64,000 bases of DNA, taken from contig JAURHS010000005.1 of the NCBI GenBank assembly GCA_030833205.1, positions 1 to 64,000 of the forward strand. The letters are read 5' to 3'. The notes beneath the pieces are model-generated. The model searched no databases. It was given only the letters and a program-made list of their open reading frames with translations, and was not told where the DNA came from. Position numbers and translations under genes: made by a program. The DNA comes from Prosthecobacter sp. Lineage in GTDB: Bacteria > Verrucomicrobiota > Verrucomicrobiia > Verrucomicrobiales > Verrucomicrobiaceae. Within the stretch, counting starts at the first letter, position 1. Each line of letters starts with the position of its first letter. This document shows positions 17,593 through 24,932 of the stretch, in pieces.

Positions 17593-19017
17593 ATGGCCTC
17601 CCCCCTGCAAGATCCCAACACGCCGATGCGCTGCGCCGGTCCCCTGTCGCGACGCGGCTTCATGCAATTTGGCTTGGCCGGTCTCGGCACGCTGAGTTGG
17701 CCAGGGCTGCTCAAACTGCGCGCCGACAACGCCAAACTGCCGGCCTCCCAGCGCAAGAGCATCATCATGGTCTGGCTGCCCGGTGGCCAATCGCACATCG
17801 ACACCTACGATCCAAAGCCCGACGCCAGCAGCGAATACCGGGGCCCCTTCAAGACCATTGCCACCAAGGTGCCTGGCACCCGCTTCACCGAGTTGCTGCC
17901 CCTCAACGCCAAGATCGCCGACAAGTTCACGGTGCTGCGCTCGATGCACCAAACCGCCGGCGGCCACCCGGCCGGCACCATGCAGATGTTCTCCGGCGAC
18001 AGCGACACCCGCGACAAGCCCAAGCCACGCCTGCCAGACTGGATGGCCGTGGCCCACTACCTGCGCTCCCGTGAAGGCAAGCGCAGCAACCCGCTGCCCA
18101 ACTACATCGGCGTGCCAGCCGCATCCCCAGAATACTCAAGCCCTGCCTACCTCGGCGATGCCTTTGCGCCCTTCGCCGTCAGCGACGATCCCAGCCGCCC
18201 CAGTTTTCAGGTGCCCAACATCGGTTTGGAAGACAGCGCGGAATCACGTCGCCTGAGCGATCGCCTGGCCCTGCGCAAGAGCCTCGACCGCATGGAGCGC
18301 GCCTTTGACCGCGCCGGCGAACTCGGCGCCCTCGACGCCTTTGAAGGCCAGGCCGCCACCCTGCTCACCAATCCCAACACCCGCGACGCCTTTGACCTGG
18401 CCAAGGAACCACAGGCTGTGCGCGAGCGCTACGGCATGAATCGCTGGGGTCAGCAGTTGCTGCTGGCGCGGCGCCTGGTGGAAGCTGGCGTGGAAATCAT
18501 CACCAGCAGCCTCAGCGGCCCGCTCTGCGGACGCGTCAACAACTGGGACGATCACGCCGTCAACCAGCACCAATTCGAGGCCCTGCGCTTCCGCATGCCC
18601 ACCTACGATCGCGCGGTGTCCGCCCTCATCGAGGACATCTACGCCCGTGGCTTGGACAAGCGCGTGCTGGTGGTGGTGACCGGCGAATTCGGTCGCACCC
18701 CCAAGATCAGCTTTGATCGCAGCACCGGCGCCGGTGACGCCAGCGCCCCGGCAGGAACCCTGCAACCAGGCCGCGATCACTGGCCACGCGCCTTCACCAA
18801 CATCTGGGCCGGTGGCGGCATTCAGACCGGCGCCGTCGTCGGCGCCAGCGACAAGCGCGGCGAGGATGTCGTGGAGCGTCCCTGCAACGCCAGCGACTTT
18901 TTGGCCACGATTTACCACCATCTCGGCATTGACTATCAAAAGGTCACCCTCAATGACCTCAACGGTCGTCCAGTGCACATTGTGGACAACGGCCGCGCCA
19001 TTCCTGAACTGATCTGA
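17593..19017 (+). CDS. DUF1501 protein, Tat-exported (copy 1)
   Basis: 474 aa from ATG 17593. The ORF-track start at 17299 lies inside the WD40 gene and is rejected, because the residues after 17593 form a twin-arginine signal (SRRGFMQFGLAGLGTLSWPG). The body has the DUF1501 pattern: GGQSHIDTYDPKP near the N-terminus, then GEFGRTPKI and a later GRDHWP. DUF1501 belongs to the alkaline phosphatase/sulfatase-like fold, and its reaction is not established. It starts 13 bases after the WD40 gene stop and is the third gene of the operon. Confidence 0.88.
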   Translation: MASPLQDPNTPMRCAGPLSRRGFMQFGLAGLGTLSWPGLLKLRADNAKLPASQRKSIIMVWLPGGQSHIDTYDPKPDASSEYRGPFKTIATKVPGTRFTELLPLNAKIADKFTVLRSMHQTAGGHPAGTMQMFSGDSDTRDKPKPRLPDWMAVAHYLRSREGKRSNPLPNYIGVPAASPEYSSPAYLGDAFAPFAVSDDPSRPSFQVPNIGLEDSAESRRLSDRLALRKSLDRMERAFDRAGELGALDAFEGQAATLLTNPNTRDAFDLAKEPQAVRERYGMNRWGQQLLLARRLVEAGVEIITSSLSGPLCGRVNNWDDHAVNQHQFEALRFRMPTYDRAVSALIEDIYARGLDKRVLVVVTGEFGRTPKISFDRSTGAGDASAPAGTLQPGRDHWPRAFTNIWAGGGIQTGAVVGASDKRGEDVVERPCNASDFLATIYHHLGIDYQKVTLNDLNGRPVHIVDNGRAIPELI

Positions 19018-19019
19018 TC

Positions 19020-19032
19020 ACGCCATTGGCGT
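19020..19032. terminator. Hairpin in a convergent gap
   Basis: ACGCC-ATT-GGCGT lies in the 36-bp gap between convergent stop codons. It is a short stem without a U-tract and may serve both strands. Confidence 0.35.
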
Positions 19033-19053
19033 CCCAGTTGCCGGCCCTGCCGC

Positions 19054-20277
19054 CTACAGCCTGCTGCAGCGTGGCTGATTGGCGGGGTCCGCAAAGAGAC
19101 CATCCTGCAGATTGCAGCCCAGACCTGGCTGCGTGGGGATGAGGGCCTGACCATCCTGGATCTGCGGCAGGTTGTCCACCAACCTGCTGTAGAAGGAGCG
19201 GATGTGAGCGCGCACGGTTTCCTGAAACACCACCTGCGTGCTTGCCCCTGCCAACTGCAGACCGGCAAACAAAGTCAGAGGACCGGTGCAGTCGTGAATG
19301 GTGGCCGGGATGTTGTAGGCCTGCGCCAGATCAATGACGCGCTTGGATTCGCTGATGCCCCCGTTCCAGGTTGGGTCCACCATGCAATAGTCACAGGCCT
19401 GAGCCTGCAAGACCGCCAGATACTCCTTGCGCCCAAGCAGCATTTCACTGGCCGCCACTGGCAACTGCGCACGCTCGCGGAAGGTGGCCAGCGTGCCGAC
19501 ATGATCCACACGCAGCACATCCTCGAGCCACAGCGGCTTGATCTCGCGCAGAGCCTCGGCAATGCGCAGGGCCGCAGGCAATTGGAAGAAGGCATGGCCC
19601 TCGATGGCGATATCCATCTTCATGCCAACGCGGTTGCGAATGTCCTCCAGGGGTTTCATCGCCTCGCGCAAATCCGCCCAGGAAATGTGCAAGCCACCGC
19701 GTTGATGCGCGGCGCGATCAAAGGGCCAGAGCTTCATCACCGAGATGCCCTCGGCCAACAACTCCTCAGCGAGGCGGCCTGCATCATGCAATGAGGACCA
19801 ATGATCCTGCAGCGGCCCGGGGCTGCCCACATCGCCATAACCCGGCCAACCAGGATGACGGGCCTGCACGCTCTGCCCGGTGAGCGCGCCGTAACTCGGG
19901 CCGCCGCTGGTGTTGTAGATGGGGATGCTGCCGCGCACCGGACCGCCAAGCAGACGATGCACCGGCAGATTCACGCTCTTGCCGAGGATGTCCCACAAGC
20001 AAAGGTCCAGCGCGCTGAGGGCGCGCATCTCCGCCCCGGGGTGGCCAAAGGGCGTGCAGCGCTCATACAGAAAGCGCCAGTGCGCCTCAATGGCCGTGGC
20101 CTCGGCCCCCAGCAGTCGCTCGGCCATCCAATCGTGGATCAACGCAGCCACCGCATGAGGCGTGTAGTAGGTCTCGCCATTGCCCACCAAACCATCGTCA
20201 GTGTGCACCCGCACCAGCAGCAGGTTGGGCATGACGGCGGAGGCAATGGCAGTCTCAATGGCGACGATCTTGGGCAT
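19054..20277 (-). CDS. Enolase-superfamily sugar-acid dehydratase-like enzyme
   Basis: 407 aa, mandelate racemase/muconate lactonizing type. The N-terminal capping domain (about 1-125) includes DGLVGNGETYYTP and ALSALDLCLWDILGK. The barrel shows likely Mg2+ ligands in the order IEGH (DxH-like position of galactonate/mannonate dehydratases), WLEDVL and ASEMLLGR, then a likely catalytic His in IPATIHDCTGP and a Glu in VFQETVR. The family removes water from aldonic acids via an enolate. The exact substrate cannot be read from sequence. There is no signal peptide, so it is cytoplasmic. It is transcribed divergently from the ceramidase-like gene and may act on sugar acids released by the neighbouring hydrolases (inference). 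Confidence 0.85.
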   Translation of the reverse strand: MPKIVAIETAIASAVMPNLLLVRVHTDDGLVGNGETYYTPHAVAALIHDWMAERLLGAEATAIEAHWRFLYERCTPFGHPGAEMRALSALDLCLWDILGKSVNLPVHRLLGGPVRGSIPIYNTSGGPSYGALTGQSVQARHPGWPGYGDVGSPGPLQDHWSSLHDAGRLAEELLAEGISVMKLWPFDRAAHQRGGLHISWADLREAMKPLEDIRNRVGMKMDIAIEGHAFFQLPAALRIAEALREIKPLWLEDVLRVDHVGTLATFRERAQLPVAASEMLLGRKEYLAVLQAQACDYCMVDPTWNGGISESKRVIDLAQAYNIPATIHDCTGPLTLFAGLQLAGASTQVVFQETVRAHIRSFYSRLVDNLPQIQDGQALIPTQPGLGCNLQDGLFADPANQPRCSRL

Positions 20278-20423
20278 AAAAGGTCTAGGGTACTGCCAGC
20301 AAACGCCCGAGGAAAGCCGGATCGCGCAGGACCGATCGCATTTCAGTCCACAGAAACCAGCGTTCGCCTGAGCATTTCAAAGCCCGACGGATAGCCGCCG
20401 CCGCCCGGAGCGTTTGCTTACCC

Positions 20424-21764
20424 ATGGTTTCACCATTCCTCAGTCATGCCCTTCTGCTTGGCTGCGCCCTGGCCTTGGGCAGCGCGCTGTCGGCTCAAGC
20501 CCCGGCCGGAGCCACGCCATTGTCACCGCCCAAACCTCCCGTCTCCGTGGCGCCCCACCTCGAGGTCCGATGGAAGGCAGGCTTGGCCACGCAGAAGGTC
20601 ACCCCGCCCCAGTTCATGTGGATGGCTGGCTACGGCGGCCGCAACAAACCCGCTGAGGGCAAGGTGCAGGATCTCTTCGCCAAGGCCATGGCCCTGGAGG
20701 ACGAAGCGGGCAACCGCGTGGTCATCGTCACTCTGGACTTGATCGGCGTGCCGCAGGCCCTGCGCCGCGAGATTGGCGCCAAGGCGCAGGAGCGCTTCAA
20801 ACTGCCGCCAAGTCATCTGCTGCTCAACGCCTCACACACTCACAGCGGCCCCATCCTGCGAACCACGCCCATCAGCGCTGAGGAGGAAAAAAACCCGCGC
20901 CTGCGACACAGTTGGCAATACACCCAGGACCTGCAGCGCAGTCTGGTGGAATTGATTGGCAGGGCCCTGCAAAACCTCACCCCGGCACGCCTGACCTGGA
21001 ACAAGGCGCGCTGCGGCTTTGCGATGAACCGCCGCCGCGACTACAGCCTGCCGCCCGATCATCCCAATGCCAATCGCGTGCCCAATCCCGACGGCCCAGT
21101 GGACCATGAGGTGCCGACGCTGCGCATCGAAGAACCCAATGGCCGTCCGCGCGCCTGCCTCTTTGGCTACGCCTGTCACAACACCAGCCTGGGCTTTTAC
21201 AACTGGTGCGGCGACTACGCCGGCTTTGCGCAGCAATTCCTGCAGGAGCATCGCCCCGATTTCACCGCCATGTTTCTCACCGGCTGCGGCGCGGATCAAA
21301 ACCCCTACCCCAGACGCAGCGATGTGGTGCCTGGCATCACTGATCTTGAGCTGTGCATGCAACACGGCCGCAGCCTCTCCAACGCCGTGGAGATGGCCAT
21401 GGTCGTCAATCCCAGGCCCATCATTGGCCGCCTGCGCGCTGCCATGCAGGAAGTCAAACTCAGTTACGCCAACTCCAAAAGACCCGATCACGACTACCCC
21501 GTGCAGGTCATCGCCCTGGGCGACGGCCTCAGCCTGATCACGCTGGGCAGCGAGGTGGTGGTGGATTATTCCCTGCGCTTCAAACGCGAACTGGGAAATC
21601 AATCAGGCATCTGGGTGGCGGGCTACAGCAATGATTACAACGGCTACATCCCCAGCCTGCGCGTGCTCAAGGAAGGCGGCTACGAAGCCGCTGCCGGATG
21701 GGCGCAAAGCGTTGAGGAACGAATCGCCGCCAAGGTGCATGAACTCTTCAAGGCCACCCGTTGA
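20424..21764 (+). CDS. Neutral/alkaline ceramidase-like secreted hydrolase
   Basis: 446 aa with a signal peptide (SHALLLGCALALGSALSAQA). It matches the N-terminal catalytic domain of neutral/alkaline non-lysosomal ceramidases: AGLATQKVTPP..MWMAGYGGR, DLIGVP, NASHTHSGP (zinc-binding His pair), FGYACHNTSLGF and FLTGCGADQNP. Classical enzymes are about 650 aa or longer with a C-terminal Ig-like domain. That domain is absent here, as in many PVC homologues whose substrate is untested. N-acyl amide cleavage in the periplasm or outside is the family expectation. It is the first gene of a tight plus-strand run, with the next gene 37 bases downstream. Confidence 0.85.
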   Translation: MVSPFLSHALLLGCALALGSALSAQAPAGATPLSPPKPPVSVAPHLEVRWKAGLATQKVTPPQFMWMAGYGGRNKPAEGKVQDLFAKAMALEDEAGNRVVIVTLDLIGVPQALRREIGAKAQERFKLPPSHLLLNASHTHSGPILRTTPISAEEEKNPRLRHSWQYTQDLQRSLVELIGRALQNLTPARLTWNKARCGFAMNRRRDYSLPPDHPNANRVPNPDGPVDHEVPTLRIEEPNGRPRACLFGYACHNTSLGFYNWCGDYAGFAQQFLQEHRPDFTAMFLTGCGADQNPYPRRSDVVPGITDLELCMQHGRSLSNAVEMAMVVNPRPIIGRLRAAMQEVKLSYANSKRPDHDYPVQVIALGDGLSLITLGSEVVVDYSLRFKRELGNQSGIWVAGYSNDYNGYIPSLRVLKEGGYEAAAGWAQSVEERIAAKVHELFKATR

Positions 21765-21801
21765 CGCGCCGCCGCCAGCCCCCTTCAACCTCACCCCTCT
21801 C

Positions 21802-23460
21802 ATGACCTCACTCCACACCCTCACCCTTCTCGCCGCGCTGATCTGCCTTGGCCTGAGCGCCGCTGAACCCGCCAAGCCCGCAGCAACGCCGGCACTGCTG
21901 AAACTGCAATTGCGGCAGCGTGACGCCCATGGCCGCGACAGCCTGCTCAACCAGAATTGGCTGCCATCACAAACGGCCCTGATCCTTTGTGACATGTGGG
22001 ACCTGCACCACTGCCAAAACGCAGTGATCCGCGAGAAGGAAATGGCGCCGCGACTCAATGCGGTGGCCGCCACCTTGCGCGAGCAGGGCGTGCTCATCAT
22101 TCACGCCCCAAGCAGCTGCATGGCCGCCTATGCCGAGCATCCCGCACGCAAGCGCGCGCAGGCTGCACCAAGCTCGCCGGATCTTCCCACGGAAATCAGC
22201 CAATGGTGCAAACAGTTGCCCAGTGAGCGCGGCGTCATTTACCCACTGGATCAAAGCGACGGCGGCGAGGACGATGATCCCAAGGCCCATGCGGAATGGG
22301 CGGCAAGTCTGCGCCAGCGCGGCCTCAACGAAAAGGCCCCTTGGACCCGGCAGATTGACCTCCTGAAGATTGACGCCCAACGCGACGCCATCAGCGACAG
22401 CGGCGTGGAAATCTGGAACCTGCTGGCCCAGCGCGGCATTCAGCGGGTGATCCTCGCCGGCGTGCACCTCAACATGTGCGTGGCTGGCCGGCCCTTTGGC
22501 CTGCGGCAGATGGCTCGTCATGGAAAGCAGGTGGTGCTTCTGCGCGACCTCACCGACACCATGTACAACCCCGCGCGCTGGCCCTTTGTCAGCCATCGCG
22601 AAGGCACCAAGCGCTTCATTTCGTATGTTGAGCAAACCCTCTGCCCCACGATCAGCAGCGAGCAGATTCTCGGCGGACAGCCCTTCACCTTCAGCGCGGC
22701 CACCGAGGGGCCCAAGCGCCTTCGCATCCTCCTGCTTGGCGACAGCACCACCGAGGCCAGCTTCCCCAAGCGCTTCGCCGCCAATGAGCCTCAGTTCGAG
22801 GACAGCCTGCGCATCCGTCTGGCCTGCGAACCCGGCCTGCCGCCCTGTGATGTGATCAACGAGGGCGTCAGCGGCGAGACCATTCGACGCCTGCTGGACA
22901 CGCGCTACGCCAAGGCCGTTGAAAAGCAGCCCAAGGCCGATTGGATCTTCATCCGCTATGGCATCAACGACCGCAGCAAACTGAAGCACTTTCCCACCGA
23001 TTACCCGCGCGATTTCAAGGAACTCGTCAGCCGCCTGCACCGCGATCATCCCGGCGCCAAATTGGTGCCCATGACCGCCATTCCCTATGCGGTGAACAAC
23101 CTGCATGAGGACATCAACAAAGTGGTGCGCGAAGCCGCCGCTGCTGAAAAGCTCGAGGTCTTCGACATCGTGCCGCGCTACCTTGCGGAGCTGAAGAAAC
23201 AGCCCGATGGCCTCAACTACCGCCGCTTTGCCTTGAGCCGAGTGCCCGAGGCCCTGCGCCCCCTGGCCACCGCCTACCTTGACCCAAGCGCCAAGGACCC
23301 CAGCGTGGTGGTGCTCGATGCCCGCCTCGATCCCCTGCTTGGCCATCTGCCCGGCTGGGCCGGTGATCGCCACCCCAGCCTTGCCGGCTACAACGCCATC
23401 GCCGATGAAACCGCGCGCTGGTTGAGCCCGCGCTTGAAACCCGACGCCGCCAAGCCCTGA
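21802..23460 (+). CDS. Isochorismatase-like / SGNH-hydrolase fusion
   Basis: 552 aa from ATG 21802. The longer ORF start at 21631 is inside the upstream gene, and only 21802 gives a signal peptide (LHTLTLLAALICLGLSA). Residues about 50-275 are a cysteine-hydrolase (isochorismatase-like) domain with Asp64 in LILCDMWD and nucleophile Cys226 in GVHLNMCVAGR. Residues about 300-550 are an SGNH/GDSL esterase domain: block I LLLGDSTTE (Ser315), block II NEGVSGET, block III RYGINDR, block V GDRHPSLAGY. In block V the Asp is two rather than three residues before His524, so the charge relay may differ. Both domains look active. Secreted amidase plus esterase activity is inferred. The sulfatase gene follows after 9 bases. 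Confidence 0.85.
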   Translation: MTSLHTLTLLAALICLGLSAAEPAKPAATPALLKLQLRQRDAHGRDSLLNQNWLPSQTALILCDMWDLHHCQNAVIREKEMAPRLNAVAATLREQGVLIIHAPSSCMAAYAEHPARKRAQAAPSSPDLPTEISQWCKQLPSERGVIYPLDQSDGGEDDDPKAHAEWAASLRQRGLNEKAPWTRQIDLLKIDAQRDAISDSGVEIWNLLAQRGIQRVILAGVHLNMCVAGRPFGLRQMARHGKQVVLLRDLTDTMYNPARWPFVSHREGTKRFISYVEQTLCPTISSEQILGGQPFTFSAATEGPKRLRILLLGDSTTEASFPKRFAANEPQFEDSLRIRLACEPGLPPCDVINEGVSGETIRRLLDTRYAKAVEKQPKADWIFIRYGINDRSKLKHFPTDYPRDFKELVSRLHRDHPGAKLVPMTAIPYAVNNLHEDINKVVREAAAAEKLEVFDIVPRYLAELKKQPDGLNYRRFALSRVPEALRPLATAYLDPSAKDPSVVVLDARLDPLLGHLPGWAGDRHPSLAGYNAIADETARWLSPRLKPDAAKP

Positions 23461-23469
23461 CACACTGCC

Positions 23470-24879
23470 ATGCTGCGTTGCCTCGTTTTCTGCCTGCTGG
23501 CCCTGAGCCTGCAGGCTGCCCCCAAGCCCAACATTCTTTGGCTCATTGCCGAGGACTTTGGACCGCATCTGGGCTGCTATGGCGAAGCGCAGGTGCAGAC
23601 ACCACACCTCGATGGCCTGGCCGCGCGAGGCATGCGCCATGAGCGCTTCTACACCACGGCCCCAGTCTGTTCGCCGAGCCGCAGCGCACTGAACACCGGC
23701 ATGTACCAAACACGCATCGGCGCGCACAATCATCGCAGTCACCGAGACGACGGCTTCACACTGCCCGCCGGCGTGCAGTTGCTCAGTCAGCGTCTGCGCG
23801 CCGCAGGCTACTTCACGGCCAACTTGAAGCAACTGCCCAAGCCCGCGGATTTCGGCGGCAGCGGCAAAACGGATTGGAACTTCAGCCATGACCCCAAGCC
23901 CTTTGACGGCGAGAACTGGGAAGATCTGCGCAGCCATCAACCCTTCTACGCACAACTCAATTTCCAGGAGACGCATCGCAGCTTCCACGCCCCGGCCAAG
24001 GTGGATCCGGCCAAGGTCAAACTCCCGCCCTACTACCCGGACCACGAGATCACCCGCCGGGATTGGGCGCAGTATTTGGACAGCGCGATGGAACTGGACC
24101 GCAAGGTGGGTCTGGTGTTGGAACTGCTCAAACGCGATGGCCTGGCTGACAACACCATCGTCTGCTTCTTTGCCGACAATGGCGCCGCGCATGTGCGCGC
24201 CAAACAGTTCTGTTACGAGGAAGGCCTGCAGGTGCCCTTCATTTTGTACTGGCCAGCCGCGCTCAACCCTCCCGCAGATTATCAAGCCGGACAGGTCAGC
24301 AGGCGCCTGCTGCTCAGTCTGGATCTGCACGCCGCTGCGCTGGATTGGGCCGGTGCAGCGCTGCCCGCAAATCTCGATGGGCAGGTGTTTTTGGGCCCAC
24401 AGGCTCAACCACCAAGGCAGGTGGTCTTTGGTGCCCGCGATCGCTGCGATGAAACCGTGCTGCGCCTGCGCAGCGCGCGCGATGAGCGCCACCGCTACAT
24501 CCTCAATCTTGATCCCGGCAAGCCGCTGCTGCTGCCCAACGCCTACAAGGCGCAACAGTACCCGGTGTGGAATCTGATCGGCGAACTCAAGGCCAGCGGC
24601 CAGCTCAGCCCCGAAGCCCAGACCCTGGCCATTGAAGCCCTGCCCGAGGAGGAACTCTACGACCTTGAGGCCGACCCTCATCAACTGCATAACCTCGCCC
24701 AAAGTCCGCAACATCAGGAGATCCGTCGCCGTCTGCGCGCCGAGGTCGAGGCCTGGATGCAACAAACCCAGGATCAGGGCCGCCAACCCGAGCCTGAGGC
24801 CCTGGTCAGGAATCAAGGCTACCGCAAGGGCATGCCCGCCAAGAAACGCGCCAAGGCCGCCAAACCCAAGAGCCCCTGA
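23470..24879 (+). CDS. Formylglycine-dependent sulfatase
   Basis: 469 aa with a signal peptide (MLRCLVFCLLALSLQAAP). N-terminal metal site NILWLIAEDFGPHLGCYG. The sulfatase signature Cys67 in APVCSPSRSALNTG is C-x-P-x-R, so Cys67 would be converted to formylglycine by an FGE-type enzyme not seen in this window. Other motifs are the GxYxTRIG-type MYQTRIGAHNHR and the metal-binding FFADNGAA. Length and motifs suggest the heparan N-sulfatase/arylsulfatase branch common in PVC bacteria. Substrate is unknown. A basic C-terminal tail (KKRAKAAKPKS) is unusual. It sits between lipid- or ester-directed hydrolases, so a sulfated lipid or esterified sulfated glycan is a plausible target (inference). Confidence 0.88.
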   Translation: MLRCLVFCLLALSLQAAPKPNILWLIAEDFGPHLGCYGEAQVQTPHLDGLAARGMRHERFYTTAPVCSPSRSALNTGMYQTRIGAHNHRSHRDDGFTLPAGVQLLSQRLRAAGYFTANLKQLPKPADFGGSGKTDWNFSHDPKPFDGENWEDLRSHQPFYAQLNFQETHRSFHAPAKVDPAKVKLPPYYPDHEITRRDWAQYLDSAMELDRKVGLVLELLKRDGLADNTIVCFFADNGAAHVRAKQFCYEEGLQVPFILYWPAALNPPADYQAGQVSRRLLLSLDLHAAALDWAGAALPANLDGQVFLGPQAQPPRQVVFGARDRCDETVLRLRSARDERHRYILNLDPGKPLLLPNAYKAQQYPVWNLIGELKASGQLSPEAQTLAIEALPEEELYDLEADPHQLHNLAQSPQHQEIRRRLRAEVEAWMQQTQDQGRQPEPEALVRNQGYRKGMPAKKRAKAAKPKSP

Positions 24880-24932
24880 AAAGGGCACATCGGCATTGAC
24901 GGCAGGCAGGCTTGGCCTTGGATTGGAGCCAC

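Noticed and set aside
21967-24888. 973-aa minus-strand ORF
   Set aside because: Antisense to the isochorismatase-SGNH and sulfatase genes, whose catalytic motifs are intact. The translation is Gly/Ala/Leu-rich without domains, as expected for a G+C-rich shadow frame.
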